64,000 bases of DNA from Sycon ciliatum (GCF_964019385.1 NC_088643.1:2506755-2570754), one strand, 5' to 3'. Positions 29,017-40,819 are shown, counted from the stretch's first letter. The notes: generated by a model from the sequence alone, not told the origin. Numbers and translations: made by a program.

Positions 29017-29175
29017 TGTAATAGTTTTACCTTGACACTTCTTGCTTGTCTTATGGTAACACCTTGTGTTCCTACTATTCTCACTCCTGCGGTTCTCACC
29101 TTTCTTTTGCTTTATAACCTCTGGTTTGAACATCATTCGACGAATTCTCCAATCAATCAAGTCTATACTGTTACA
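29017..29175 (+). repeat. Chromovirus 3' LTR (159 bp)
   Basis: Identical by eye to the 5' LTR; followed by the GCGCG duplication (29176-29180). Removing the element rejoins gtgcagcgcgtgcacagc. Confidence 0.95.
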
Positions 29176-29227
29176 GCGCGTGCACAGCATGCCCCGTCTC
29201 GACCCCTCTCACTCATTGTGCAAAGGG

Positions 29228-29595
29228 TCTATTGCACATTATTTTCTTGCTGTTTTGAAATTGGCTGACTTTTAACAAAACATCAAAGCTATTATTGTAC
29301 GGTAGCAGTATTAAAGGCACATTACTCATACGTAGATCTACTTCTCGCTGAATAGTTCGTTCAGTTGCCAGCCGGGGAAACTGCCGGGTTTCGCACAATG
29401 TGAATGCACAAGGTGGCAGTTACTTACAGAGTCTTCAAACCTTCGACATTGTGAAACACGTCTTTGTGTAACTCTCTGATTTTATTATTGTCCAAGTATC
29501 TGCAGGTTGTAAAATAGCAGAAACCAGAAACACCAGGTGATGAAATAGAATATTTAAAAGGCAGAGAAATTAACAATAATTATTTAAAAGGGGTT
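29228..29595 (+). repeat. Dispersed repeat RA, copy 4
   Basis: It contains attgcacattattttcttgc, gtacggtagcagtattaaag, the cagttgccagccggggaaac block, ggcagttacttacagag and ctctgattttattattg, colinear with the copies at 45278 and 52170. No ORF. Confidence 0.75.
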
Positions 29596-30440
29596 TAGGG
29601 ATCAGAGTGTTCACCCAGCACAAAAATGCACACCATTGACACACACATGCGTGCACACATATACACACACACACACATCTCGTCCTGGTCCTGCTAAACA
29701 CTGCCATTACGGTCACGTGTCCCCTTACGAGGCCGACAATATGGAACGACGAGCGACGGCAGTCCGCTGAGAGAGAGGTACTAGGTCAGGGACTCATGGA
29801 TCATGTTCGAGAGAGCCATCTCTGGCAGCAATCTGGCTTATCATGGGAAACGATTCCTCTCACGGCTGCCACTTGAACTGGTCCATCGCTCTCCACAACA
29901 GTCAACAGAGCGAACATTCCATGAGCCAATGCTCAGAGTCGTTTCAAGTCCTCGTCTTCATGCGGTAGTTTTCTCCATTCGCGGGCTTGCAAGGCCTTGC
30001 GAAGGACTCCGAGGTGGGGGCGACGAGGAGAGTGTCGGCATCGTAACTATCCGACCAAGTCTCCTGTCGATGAATCCCCACCTCAGGCACTGTTGGCCTG
30101 GAGGGCTGGGGACACCCCAGGCCGTCCACAACAGCGAGAACAAGCACGGACGGATGCCTGAAACAAGAGCCCGAAAAAGTACAATCGTCCTCCACCAGAG
30201 CAGAGAACACACACACACACACACACACAGACTTGTTGCTCACTGCCAAAACTGGTCACGTGGGTCTCCCCGGGAGAGGGGAGAGGGACTCAAAAGGAAT
30301 CTTGCAAAGATGACTCAACTGGCTATTGAATCGCCCAACGGCCGACACCCCTGAAATCCCAAAAACTCTGGGTGGACTTGAAAATGATCCCACTTATAGG
30401 CTCACCACACCTCAGTAAGTGGGTGAGGACAAGGCGCAGA
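29596..30440. other. Unassigned region with (CA)n tracts
   Basis: CA-rich microsatellite at 29636-29680 and a (CA)11 at ~30208-30230. An open plus frame at 29803-30354 (~180 codons) has no family resemblance and a composition like chance, so I do not call it a gene. Confidence 0.4.
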
Positions 30441-30490
30441 AAAAGGATTGATGGCATCAGGGTATCCGTCCTGGGATCCAACTGCAGTTA

Positions 30491-30900
30491 CCCCTGCCCC
30501 CCCCCCCCCCAGAGAAGGTAATACTTGCTACACACACACACACACACATACACACACACACACGCACACACACACGCACACACACACGCACACACACCGC
30601 ACACACACACACACACACACATGCTCTCACACGCAATAGCACACACGCGTGCGTACACACATACATTCACGCATGTACGTACCCACCCACATGCATGTGC
30701 AAACTCATGTGCATGAGTGGAGATGCCCGCATACACATGTCACACCAACATGCCCCTGGAGCGGTCATGCACGTGTGTATAGTATGTGTGCGAGGGCACG
30801 TCCACATGAGTGAATATGCATGTGCATGCTCATACATGCGTATGGTGCACACATGCACAAACATGCAGGTCTATGCAAACACACACTTGCGCGCGCGCCC
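30491..30900. repeat. Poly-C and long CA-type microsatellite cluster
   Basis: A run of ~14 C at 30497-30510 is followed from 30530 to ~30622 by (CA)n with CG interruptions, then degenerate CACATG-type sequence to ~30900. All frames across it are artefacts of the repeat. Confidence 0.9.
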
Positions 30901-31101
30901 CGCATACAGTGTGCTCATACATTTCCATAGCCATAGGCAGGCAATGACTCGCAAATATCATGATTGAATCTTATGAGATTGAAAACACACACTTACCCAA
31001 GGCCAAAGCAGCTTTGGTGTTGCTTGTGAAAGCACGGGGGCCAGGGTGCTGAGCAGTTACAGGGCTATCTGTATCTATAAAATTCTCCATCCCACACCAA
31101 A

Positions 31102-31139
31102 GCAACTTGCTTGTGGTACCACCTGCTAGCAACTTGCTT

Positions 31140-31160
<21 letters not shown>
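31102..31160 (+). repeat. Tandem 30-bp duplication
   Basis: agcaacttgcttgtggtacc plus acctgct occurs twice in a row, upstream of a LINE 3' end. Confidence 0.8.
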
Positions 31161-31616
<456 letters not shown>

Positions 31617-31618
<2 letters not shown>

Positions 31619-31640
31619 TGAGAATAAAGATTTGAAACAA
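31617..31640 (+). repeat. 25-bp copy of a LINE 3' terminus at a 5' junction
   Basis: gtgagaataaagatttgaaa followed by caac sits between the (CAA)n tail and the 5'-truncated LINE. The same string ends that LINE at 41546-41569, and a close variant ends the next one at 41666. Confidence 0.8.
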
Positions 31641-33920
31641 CTTCCACCGTTTGGCGCATCCGATCACACTACTATCAGTGGCCACATCAATAATCAACTG
31701 CCCCCCATAATTAACAACTCCCCTCCACGATCCAGAAGCACCACATTCTGGTCATGGACAGACAGCACTATCCACCTTCTTCGAGAAGCCCTTTCACGCA
31801 CAAATCTCAACCACCATCCAAACCAACACGACCCATGCCCAGTTGACACCTTCTGGCGATCCTGGCGTGACAATGTCATGAGCATCGCCCAAGAACACTG
31901 CCAAGTTACTCGCACTCACCCCCCTTGGGACAGGAAGGATGTGCCAGCACGACCATGGATATCAAAGGGCCTCTTGAAAGAGATCAAGGATAAGCACAGA
32001 AAACACAGAATATACCTTCACTCACGCTCGCCTGACGACTGGAACACGTTCACTGCCCAAAGAAACCGTGTCACCACCCTCCTGCGTCGTGCTAAATCGG
32101 ATTTCGTAAACAACTCAACAGCCTCCTCTACTTCCCTACACCGCCTCATGAAGCACCTAACTACAGCTACAAAACAACGCATACCCGAACTCGTCAGCCA
32201 AGCAACTCCTGCAACGACACCAGCACAAAAAGCCGCTGCCCTCAACGAATTCTTCATTTCACAGAGCAAGCTGTCCGTGGCCAATGCGGATGAGCAAACT
32301 CCAGCCATCAACACCACCCCTGACATCCTCAGTCCCCTTCAAGAAATCTCGACTTCCCAAGCTGAGGTCGAAAAACTCCTCCGAGGAGTTGATACCAACA
32401 AAAGCCCCGGGTTTGACTCTATTCCAAACCGCCTCCTCAAAGAAGCGGCTAAGGAACTTGCACCGTCGTTATCGTCCCTCTTTAACCTATCGTTCCAAAC
32501 CGGAGAAATCCCACAGGAGTGGAAAGATGCCACCATTACTCCAGTACCCAAGCCGGGTGACCCAACCCAACCAACAAATTATAGACCCATCTCTCTCTTG
32601 AGCACTACATCAAAAATCCAAGAAAAAATTGCACATCAACTCCTCTACAAGCACATCACACCCCACCTGCCCAACCAGCAGTCCGGATTCCGCGAGAAAG
32701 ACGGCACTGAGCAGCAGCTCGCCCGTCTCGTCCATACCCTCTCCACTGCGAGAGACGACGGGAAACACGTCAATGCCTGCTTTTTCGATCTAAGCAAGGC
32801 CTTCGATCGTGTGTGGCATGCAGGCCTTCTAGCAAAACTCTCCCACTATGGTGTCCAGGGCAACGCCCTGGAGTGGTTCCGACGGTACCTGTTGGGGCGT
32901 CGGCAAAGGGTCCAGGTGGATGGCGACCTATCGCCTTTCCTCGAGATCCCTGCCGGCGTCCCTCAGGGATCTGTTCTTGGGCCGCTTCTATTCCTCGTCT
33001 ACACCATAGACCTTCCACATGCATGTGAGAATCCCGGCACCACCTGTAGCCAGTTTGCAGATGACACCGCTCTGATTTCCATAGCGAGAACTCTTCAAGA
33101 CTGCACCCGAAACCTACAACAGAGTGTCACAGCAGCTGGAGACTGGCTTCAAAGATGGCACCTGCTGGTTAACACAAAGAAAACAGTCATCCTCCCGTTC
33201 TACCACAATAACCGCCCCCCTGAACAGCTACCCCAGATCACCCTCAGGAATAGTCCGCTTACCGTAGCACAAAAACACAAACACCTCGGAATAATCTTTC
33301 AGCATGACCTCCGTTGGACGGAGCATGTTGAATACATAGTCAAAAAATCACTCAAGTCTTTCAATATTCTTTTTAGACTAAGGTCTACACTCACCAGTGA
33401 TTCTTTATCTCACATCTATCAGACATACATACTACCTATATTCTCATATGCGAGCACTGCTCTCACACCGTTGTCCCACACTTCCCTTGACAGGTTAGAA
33501 CGACTCCAGCGGAAAGCCGCCAGAATATGTCTCCACCTTCCCCTTTACACACACTTAGAACACTCCCACCTTTTGCATCGCATCAAATGGCCAACATTAT
33601 TTTCACGTTTTAAAGTTAAACATATACTCTTCGCGCATTCTCTGCGCCACAATTATGCCCCACCACATATACTCTCGCTGCATACTGCTAGCAACGTGCA
33701 ACCTTCGTATAATTTACGTCGCTCTCGTACTTGGCACTTGCCAACTCCGCGGACTGACCGCTGTCTCCATTCTCCCCTGTACAAGGCCCTTCATTACTTT
33801 AATTGCCTGCCCACCCAGCTTCGCGAAATCCCTTCTCGTACTCCCTTCAAATCCGAGATATCCCTGCTGTTGCACAACTCTGTATGCTCGTGTAGCGACC
33901 ACCCCTGCCCGTACACTTAA
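31641..33920 (+). pseudogene. LINE ORF2 fragment (RT intact, endonuclease truncated)
   Basis: A 750-codon open frame without stops. It begins with the last endonuclease motif (FGASDHTTISGH) and lacks everything before it. RT motifs: ITPVPKPGDPTQPTNYRPISLLS (~32535), CFFDLSKAFDRVWH (~32780), GVPQGSVLGPLLF (~32955) and catalytic FADDTAL (~33050). The C-terminus includes LQRKAARICLHLPLYTHLEHSH. Similarity to the ORF2 at 58587 in the RT core places it in the same broad Jockey/CR1 group. It has no start codon of its own and cannot nick DNA, so it is a dead copy, although its frame is undamaged, which suggests recent insertion. Confidence 0.85.
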
Positions 33921-33975
33921 GTACGCAACTCTGTATGCTCGTGTGGCGACCACCCCTGCCCGTACACTTAAGTAG
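33877..33975 (+). repeat. 50-bp tandem duplication at the LINE ORF end
   Basis: Two near-identical units (caactctgtatgctcgtgt, then gcgaccacccctgcccgtac) differ at one base; the first contains the ORF stop. Confidence 0.85.
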
Positions 33976-33995
33976 TCATTAACCCCTAGGCCCTG

Positions 33996-34650
33996 TGTTT
34001 AGAAGAGTATCTCTTTGTTGTTGTTACTATAATCGAGTGGCACATTCGCACTACAATTCTACGAGTGCTAGTTTGAAATTACGTTACGAATTGTTACGTT
34101 GTACAGCAGGTACGAAACAATTAATATTTACATACTCACCGGTTTTCGTTTCGGAGTCCCGCGCTGTGACTCAGCTAATTTCTATTTCGTTTGCCTTGTA
34201 TTGTCTGACTAGGGGCGCTGTCACCCCGTCAGGTGCAAGCACCCTTGGACAGAAGCACTTCACTTCACGACAAGTGTTCATTTTCGTTTTCCTCTTCTGC
34301 TTCTGTTGCACAGTTTGAACTTTGAATGTGTGCTTTTTTCGTACTCTGCTCTCGATCGAACCATGCGCGGGTCGATCTCCATAATTTTATCTTCCGTTGC
34401 CATGACTGGCATTAGTACGCGTTCTGTACTCACTCGCTGCTTGGCACGCTTGCAGCGCGTCTTTTTTCTGTTGCAACCCAGTGCCTGCGTGCACGGTACG
34501 GGATTTGCGATGCCACATCAGCGTTGGTGTGTCGTTGTGTTTCGTTGTTGTTTTGTTCTTTTGCTGAGTGTGGTCGTTAAAACTGAGCAAGAACGGGTCG
34601 TTGACAAGGCGTGGTTTCTATGTGCATGCCCTCCTGTCAACTCCAAACTA
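33996..34650 (+). repeat. BEL/Pao 5' LTR (655 bp)
   Basis: It starts tgtttagaagagtatctc and ends aactccaaacta. By eye it is identical to 40820-41474. Confidence 0.95.
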
Positions 34651-34668
34651 TTGGTAGCAGAGGATGGT
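34651..34668 (+). other. BEL/Pao primer binding site
   Basis: TTGGTAGCAGAGGATGGT directly follows the LTR; TTGGTAGCAGAG is common in BEL elements. It is related in its first bases to the chromovirus site at 24225. The tRNA is not identified. Confidence 0.7.
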
Positions 34669-34683
34669 TTTCACGGAGCCATC

Positions 34684-37600
34684 ATGGAGGTAAAACTAGA
34701 AGACCTCGCACGGAAAAAGCGAGAGCTGAAAACGGATTTCACAAATACGAGGAGAAATTTAACAGTGGAGTCAACGAATGAGGTGCCGAACCAAGATGAC
34801 GTAAAGACATGGAGAAGCCACTTGACGACAGTGTATGACGAGACCAAGAAGGTCATCATGGAATACATGGAAGCGGTGGTGGATACTGACTCTAGGAGAC
34901 ATGCTGGTCTCCAGAAGCAGTACAAGCAGCTGGAAGGCCAGTATTCCGATGCCATGGAATTGGCCAGGAGTGTGCTCATCAGGAGCAGCAGAGCGAGCCT
35001 GGCAGCGTCGACCAGGCAGACTCCCAGTCCCAAGCAATCGCCACTGAGAGGGGCAACGCCGTTACTAGCGTCAGTACGAGAGGAAAGCAGAGAAATTCTA
35101 GATCTGCGTGCGGCGCTCCAAGATGCACCGTTTCTTGGTCGCCAGCACGATGCGCGGGTGATGTTGCCCAGGGCTGCAGACTATGGAGAACGGGTGAAAG
35201 TAGAGCCGGACAGTCGTGTTGTAATGTTCAGTGGTCAGCGTGTGGGGGAACCTGCCGAACCCTTCCCGACCGTTGCCATGGCAACCGCGTCAGCACACGC
35301 GCCACCGCAAACGGATATGATCAACAGCAATGCATGCACCGCTTTATCTGCAGCAGTTGCAGAGTACCAGCCACGTAGTTCAGTGCTGCCAGCGTCATTT
35401 GCAACTATGACCACGGGCAGCAACGCTCCCGCTATAAATCAGGAACAAGGCTCTGCCTTCCTGATCCACGATCCTGCTGATCAAACACCTAGTATGATGT
35501 ATGCAACGTATGGCAACAATAGTGCTAGGCCGCAGCAGGCATACATGTACCAACAACAACAACAGCAACCGCAGTGGAGGGCGAGCAATAGTGCAGTCGT
35601 GTACAACTCACCTGTGTCTACTGGACCGTCGCACACCATCTCTGCCGGAGCGTCACAGTACGGTGTGAGACCCAGCGCTGGCATGCAAGCACCCCAGACC
35701 GCAGTATTCGCCCCAGTTCCGACATATGTCGGAGGCACCGCAGCTCGACCTGCGCCACGGACTGCTCCAGCGGCAGCTGCACAGATCAACATCGCCAGCA
35801 AGTTGAAGCGGATCGAAATTGCCGTGTTCACCGGAGAGAAGCGAAAATACGAGCGCTGGAAATCCGCTTTCAGCGTTTGTGTGGACCAGCAGCCGCTCTC
35901 CGCTGAATTCAAGCTGCTGCAGCTCCGACAGTACGTGGCGGGTGAGGCACTGGATGCCATCGAGAGTCTCGGCTACTCGGCAGCAGCATACGAGGCTGCT
36001 CTGCGGCGGCTGGAGCGACGCTTCGGTGGGAGTCGCCGGCGCCTTGCGGTTAGAATGGAAGAGCTGGAACGATCTCCACCTATTCGAGCTGGTAGAGCCC
36101 AGGACCTGGAGCGCTTTACCGATGTGCTTGACATGGCAGTGGTGACGTTAAAGGATGCCGGTATGCACACCGAGCTAGGTACCGGCATTCTCTACCAGCG
36201 GATCCAGCAGAAGCTGCCGGTGAACTTGTTGGCCCAGTATCGCCGGTGGATAGTACACCACCAAAAGGACGAATCGGTCGAGGTGCTGCTGGAGTGGCTA
36301 AATGCCGAGGCAGAAGTTCTTGCTGCCGCCACGGAAACTATCGAAGGCATCAGCCAGCAGCATCACGTCAGAAACCAATTGTCAACCAGCGGGACAAGTC
36401 GAAATCAGCCGACTCGGACGGCAACTGCTCACGACGCTGTGCAACCGCGCACGACCACGTTTGTGACAGCTACAAACACCGCTGGCAACGTGCCGACCGC
36501 AAGGTCCACATGCCAATGCTGCAATGGTGGCGAGCACCCGATCTGGCGCTGCCCAGAGTTTGAGAAACAAACTGTAAGCCAGCGCTGGGCAGCAGCGAAG
36601 CGAAGCAAGTCATGCTATAGATGCCTTGCGACTGGGCACAGCGGCAAGGACTGCCCACGGGACCGGGAGTGCGGTATCAACGGGTGCACGCAGCATCACC
36701 ATCGCCTGCTGCACAGTGAGCCCCGTCAACCGCCTCCAGCGTCGTCAACCCACGCCTCCGGAGAGACTGGAGCCATGCAGCCGGAGAACTTCAGTGCTGT
36801 CTCCCTCGGAAACAGCACGAAGGGAGAGGAGAATAGAGTACGGACGGTGACGTCGATTCGGACAGTTCCCGTTCAGCTATCCAACGGCAAGCGGTCGCTA
36901 ACTGTTAACGCGCTGCTGGACGACGCCAGCACGCGCTCGTACATAGCGAGCAATGTTACGGCAGAACTCGGCCTGATTGGATCAAGTATGTCGCTGACCA
37001 TCAGCAAGCTGAATGGACAGCAAGAGACCATTCACACTGTCCCAGTATCGTGCACTCTGCGAAGTGTTGACGGAGCCACGTCGACGACTCTCCATGCGTG
37101 CACAATCGAGCAGCCAACAGGCAACATGGAAGTTGTAGACTGGCACCACCTGGGAAAGCAGTACGCACATCTAGCCAACGTTGAGTTTCCGCCGCTACCG
37201 TCGAAACGCCACATTGACGTGCTTATCGGTGCCGACTATCCGGAGCTTCACATGGCGTATGAAGAGCGCTCGGGTAACAGCCATGAGCCCGTGGCGCGTC
37301 GGACGGCATTAGGTTGGACCTGCATCGGCCAAGTACAACCAGCACACCCAGCGGCGAGCTGCTGCTTCACAATGTTCAGCGACGGTGACCTACAGAGCAG
37401 CTTGAAGCGCCTGTGGGAAATCGAAGAAGTGAACAGCAGCACTACGAAATTCATGTCACGCGACGACAAGGTGGCAGAGCAGAAAGTTGCAGCGTCGTTG
37501 AAGGTGACGGACGGCCGCTACTGCGTTGGCATACCCTGGAAATCCGAACGTCCAGTCATGCCTGAAAGCCGAGCGAAGGCACTCGGCCGTCTGCACAGCT

Positions 37601-40600
37601 TGGAGAAGCGGCTGCGACGTGACTCAGCAGCAGCAACAGCGTACAGCGATGTCATCCGCAAGTACCTAGCCAACGGGTACATTCGACGAGTGCCTGACAA
37701 CGAGTGTGGAGGTTCTGTAAACGAATGGTACCTTCCACACTTCGCCATCATCCGTGAAGATAAGGCCACCACGAAGACACGTGTGGTTTTCGACGCAGCT
37801 GGCATCAGCAATGGTGTAGCGCTGAACGATGTTATCAGTGCTGGTCCCAAGCTGCAGCAATCGCTACCGAAGGTACTCCTGCGCTTCCGGCAGAACAAGG
37901 TCGCCATCATCTGCGACATCCAGGAGATGTATCTCCAGATATCCCTGGCTCCGGAGGACAGGCCCTTCCATCGCTTTCTTTGGCGGGATAACGAGCAGGA
38001 ACTGGCCACATATGAGTTCAATCGAGTGGTCTTCGGTGTGAACGCGTCGCCTTTCCTAGCGCAGTACGCGGCTAGACACAATGCTCATCAGCACGCCGAC
38101 ACCTATCCTCGTGCAGCGGAAACGGTCCTTGAGTCAACGTACATGGATGACTCCATGGACTCTGTTCGAAGCGATGAGGAAGGCGTTGAGCTCGTAAGGC
38201 AGCTGTCGGCGTTGTGGCACAAAGCCAGTATGCACCCGCGAAAATGGCTGAGCAACTCCACGGCGGTGTTGCAGACCATCCCGGAGGAGGATCGCGCTGA
38301 GGAGATCAACCTCACGAAGGGAGAGCTGCCGAATGTCAAGACACTGGGAGTCCTCTGGCTTGCCAAGGAGGACCAGTTCACGTTCCAGCTGCAGCTGTCG
38401 GAGATCGGCTCAAATCCTACGAAGCGCGCATTTCTCAGTGCAACAGCAAGTTTGTTTGATCCACTTGGACTCCTCGCACCGTACCTCGTGCAAGCAAAGG
38501 TCCTGCTGCAAGAGATGTGGCTTTGTGGAGCAGCATGGGATGAGCAACTGCCCCCAGCAATCGTCAAGAAGGTTCTCGGCTGGCTTGAGCAGGTGACGGA
38601 GCTATCAACAGTACGTGTACCACGCTGCCTGACGGCCACGGGACGCACAGCAATCAGCAGCCAGCTTCACGTGTTCTCAGATGCGTCCGAGGTCGCATAC
38701 GGAGCAGTCGCGTATCTGGTCAGTCACTATGACACTGGAGAACCGACAGCACGGTTCGTCGCAAGCAAGGTCCGTGTGGCACCAGTGACTGCTGTCAGCG
38801 TTCCGCGGCTTGAGCTAATGGCGGCGACAACCGGAGCAACGCTCGCCACATCATCCGCCGAGTCACTGAACCTCGACCCCCGAGCAACGACGCTATGGTC
38901 GGACAGCAGCAACGTTCTGCACTGGATCACCAACTACAGCCGCACCTTCAAGCAGTTTGTGGCTAGTCGAGTGGGCGAGATTCAACGGCAAACCAATCCT
39001 ACCCAGTGGCGGTACGTGCCCACCGCGCTCAATCCAGCCGACCTGGTCTCTCGAGGAATGTCAGTGCAAGAGTTGGCGGGAAGCAGTTTATGGTGGAACG
39101 GTCCCGGCTTCTTGGGTGCCGCTGAAAGTGAATGGCCTGTTCAGCCAGAATTGAAGCCCCGTCCGTCAACTCTGGAGTTGAAGAAAGACAATCAACCGAC
39201 GGACGAGTCCATCGAGCTGACTGCGGTGACCGTCGACCAAAGCCACAGCGAGCTGAATCGTCTAGAGCCAAGTCGCTACTCCGACTGGGCACGATTGTGC
39301 CGTATTCATGCTTGGTGTGTGCGATTCGCTACGAATTGCTCAGTACCACCCGCACAGCGAGAGTTTGCTGAATTATCGCCACAAGCGATCCGAGACTCTG
39401 AGGAGTTCTTCATCAAGCGAGCGCAGCAACAGTCGCTACCAGAGTATGCTGCAGTTAAGGCAGGCAAGCCGATCCCTGCAACCAGCAAGCTGGTCTCGCT
39501 CAAGCCAATGATTGACGACGCTGGCCTTCTACGTGTCGGAGGTCGACTACAGCATGCAGACTTCTTGACTGCAGAACAACGCAATCCGATCGTCCTACCA
39601 CGAGGGGATCATGTGACACAGCTGATTGTCAAGGCATGTCACGAACGAGGATATCACGTGTTCGGTGTCAGCCATACGCTAGCCGAACTCTCGTCGCGCT
39701 ACTGGATCGTCGCTGGCCGCGAAGAGGTGCGAGCTTGGGAAGCCAAGTGTGCGAGGTGCGCCCGGAACCGTACGAAGCCGGCAATGCAGGTGATGGCGCC
39801 ACTACCTAAGGTCCGAGTCAACCTGCCGCTACGCGCATTCGGCCGAGTCTCCGTAGACTACGCTGGACCGTTTATGACGAAGCAGGGTCGCGGCAAGACA
39901 CAACACAAGCGGTACCTGTGCTTGTTCACCTGCTTGCAGACGAGAGCAGTGCATCTCGAGCTGTCATACGCGTTGACAACGGACTCGTTCCTGCAGGCGT
40001 ACGTACGCTTCACCAATCGACGGGGAGTACCGATCGACGTCATCTCCGACAATGGCACGAATTTCGTCGGCGCCACCAATGAGCTTGCTCAGCTAGTCAA
40101 GCAGCTTGATGCAGAGGCGATTCAGCGGCAGACAGCGGATCAGCAGACTAGCTGGCGTTTCAACCCGCCAGCAGCACCACATTTCGGTGGAGTGCATGAG
40201 GCGTTAGTAAAATCGGCAAAGCGTGCTATCTCGGCGATTCTGAAGAACGCGGAGGTCACAGACGAGGAGCTATTGTCTGCTATCGTCGGCGCGGAGGCGC
40301 TCATGAACTCACGGCCACTGTCCTACGTGTCGGCAGATGGTCGTGACCCAACTCCGCTAACGCCCAATCATTTCATGTATGGCCAAATCGGTACTCGGTT
40401 CGCACCTGCAGGAGTGGACGAGAGCGAGTTCAACCCTCGGCAACGCTGGCGTGTAGTGCAAGAACTCGTGCTGCACTTTTGGCGGAGATGGATGCAGGAA
40501 GTCGTGCCAGAGCTGAACCGGCGACTCAAGTGGAGGACGGCCGAGACAGACCTCAAGGTCGACGACATCGTTCTAGTGACATCCCAAGACAACCCACGGG

Positions 40601-40734
40601 GCACCTGGCCAATGGGTCGCGTCACCGAAGTGCACCCTGGTCCAGACGGACACGTGCGAGTTGTGAAGGTCAAGGTGGGCGACAAGACCTACACCCGCCC
40701 AATCGTGCGTATTTGTAAGCTATTCTGTGAGTAG
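34684..40734 (+). CDS. BEL/Pao Gag-Pol polyprotein (2016 aa)
   Basis: A single frame from the first ATG after the LTR (34684) to TAG. The frame is also open upstream into the LTR, but that part cannot be in the transcript start region. Order seen: charged N-terminal helical region, Gln-rich linker, Gag core of BEL type (35820-36330, FTGEKRKYERWKSAFSVCV), two Cys/His knuckles (CQCCNGGEHPIWRC and CYRCLATGHSGKDC, ~36510-36660), aspartic protease (NALLDDASTRSYIAS ~36910), RT (VVFDAAGISNG; IICDIQEMYLQI; catalytic YMDDSMDS ~38140), and RNase H (LHVFSDASEVAYGAVAYL ~38665). The integrase shows H2C2 (CHERGYHVFG... CARCARN), VDYAGPF, SDNGTNFVGA and GGVHEAL, followed by the BEL-type C-terminal domain. 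All catalytic residues are present. Confidence 0.95.
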   Translation: MEVKLEDLARKKRELKTDFTNTRRNLTVESTNEVPNQDDVKTWRSHLTTVYDETKKVIMEYMEAVVDTDSRRHAGLQKQYKQLEGQYSDAMELARSVLIRSSRASLAASTRQTPSPKQSPLRGATPLLASVREESREILDLRAALQDAPFLGRQHDARVMLPRAADYGERVKVEPDSRVVMFSGQRVGEPAEPFPTVAMATASAHAPPQTDMINSNACTALSAAVAEYQPRSSVLPASFATMTTGSNAPAINQEQGSAFLIHDPADQTPSMMYATYGNNSARPQQAYMYQQQQQQPQWRASNSAVVYNSPVSTGPSHTISAGASQYGVRPSAGMQAPQTAVFAPVPTYVGGTAARPAPRTAPAAAAQINIASKLKRIEIAVFTGEKRKYERWKSAFSVCVDQQPLSAEFKLLQLRQYVAGEALDAIESLGYSAAAYEAALRRLERRFGGSRRRLAVRMEELERSPPIRAGRAQDLERFTDVLDMAVVTLKDAGMHTELGTGILYQRIQQKLPVNLLAQYRRWIVHHQKDESVEVLLEWLNAEAEVLAAATETIEGISQQHHVRNQLSTSGTSRNQPTRTATAHDAVQPRTTTFVTATNTAGNVPTARSTCQCCNGGEHPIWRCPEFEKQTVSQRWAAAKRSKSCYRCLATGHSGKDCPRDRECGINGCTQHHHRLLHSEPRQPPPASSTHASGETGAMQPENFSAVSLGNSTKGEENRVRTVTSIRTVPVQLSNGKRSLTVNALLDDASTRSYIASNVTAELGLIGSSMSLTISKLNGQQETIHTVPVSCTLRSVDGATSTTLHACTIEQPTGNMEVVDWHHLGKQYAHLANVEFPPLPSKRHIDVLIGADYPELHMAYEERSGNSHEPVARRTALGWTCIGQVQPAHPAASCCFTMFSDGDLQSSLKRLWEIEEVNSSTTKFMSRDDKVAEQKVAASLKVTDGRYCVGIPWKSERPVMPESRAKALGRLHSLEKRLRRDSAAATAYSDVIRKYLANGYIRRVPDNECGGSVNEWYLPHFAIIREDKATTKTRVVFDAAGISNGVALNDVISAGPKLQQSLPKVLLRFRQNKVAIICDIQEMYLQISLAPEDRPFHRFLWRDNEQELATYEFNRVVFGVNASPFLAQYAARHNAHQHADTYPRAAETVLESTYMDDSMDSVRSDEEGVELVRQLSALWHKASMHPRKWLSNSTAVLQTIPEEDRAEEINLTKGELPNVKTLGVLWLAKEDQFTFQLQLSEIGSNPTKRAFLSATASLFDPLGLLAPYLVQAKVLLQEMWLCGAAWDEQLPPAIVKKVLGWLEQVTELSTVRVPRCLTATGRTAISSQLHVFSDASEVAYGAVAYLVSHYDTGEPTARFVASKVRVAPVTAVSVPRLELMAATTGATLATSSAESLNLDPRATTLWSDSSNVLHWITNYSRTFKQFVASRVGEIQRQTNPTQWRYVPTALNPADLVSRGMSVQELAGSSLWWNGPGFLGAAESEWPVQPELKPRPSTLELKKDNQPTDESIELTAVTVDQSHSELNRLEPSRYSDWARLCRIHAWCVRFATNCSVPPAQREFAELSPQAIRDSEEFFIKRAQQQSLPEYAAVKAGKPIPATSKLVSLKPMIDDAGLLRVGGRLQHADFLTAEQRNPIVLPRGDHVTQLIVKACHERGYHVFGVSHTLAELSSRYWIVAGREEVRAWEAKCARCARNRTKPAMQVMAPLPKVRVNLPLRAFGRVSVDYAGPFMTKQGRGKTQHKRYLCLFTCLQTRAVHLELSYALTTDSFLQAYVRFTNRRGVPIDVISDNGTNFVGATNELAQLVKQLDAEAIQRQTADQQTSWRFNPPAAPHFGGVHEALVKSAKRAISAILKNAEVTDEELLSAIVGAEALMNSRPLSYVSADGRDPTPLTPNHFMYGQIGTRFAPAGVDESEFNPRQRWRVVQELVLHFWRRWMQEVVPELNRRLKWRTAETDLKVDDIVLVTSQDNPRGTWPMGRVTEVHPGPDGHVRVVKVKVGDKTYTRPIVRICKLFCE

Positions 40735-40819
40735 CTCCTTGTTTGCCTATTTCAGAACAATAATCAATTTCGAATTTTTTGGTCACTGTGAATTTCGGCA
40801 CAGTGAGAAGGGAGAGAAA
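40735..40819 (+). other. BEL/Pao 3' leader and polypurine tract
   Basis: 85 non-coding bases ending in gagaagggagagaaa immediately before the 3' LTR. Confidence 0.8.

Larger units (their letters stand above)
24065..29175 (+). mobile_element. Complete Ty3/Gypsy chromovirus with identical LTRs
   Basis: A 5111-bp element with two 159-bp LTRs identical by eye and a GCGCG target duplication (24060-24064 and 29176-29180). A tRNA-type primer site (TGGTAGCTTGAGGATGG) begins 1 nt after the 5' LTR and a purine tract (ggggccgggagag) ends at 29016. Gag and Pol lie in overlapping frames. The C-terminal chromodomain marks the chromovirus branch, whose integrases use the chromodomain to choose insertion sites. 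No stop or frame change was found, so the copy looks young and possibly active. Confidence 0.95.
31641..33995 (+). mobile_element. 5'-truncated LINE (endonuclease end, RT), 3' UTR split by BEL
   Basis: The element starts inside the endonuclease domain and runs to 33995, where a BEL element interrupts the 3' UTR. The last ~95 bases lie at 41475-41569. A 50-bp tandem duplication around the ORF stop (33877-33975) adds a second in-phase end. 5' truncation is the normal result of incomplete target-primed reverse transcription. Confidence 0.85.

Noticed and set aside
29803-30354. 183-codon ORF in the spacer right of the chromovirus
   Set aside because: No domain or family resemblance, contains a CA repeat and looks like chance.
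30448-30864. Thr-His and Cys-Val repeat frames
   Set aside because: They are translations of the CA-type microsatellite.
34306-34683. Upstream extension of the BEL polyprotein into the LTR
   Set aside because: The frame is open there but has no ATG-supported start in the expected transcript, and the identical LTR at the other end encodes the same peptide without pol.
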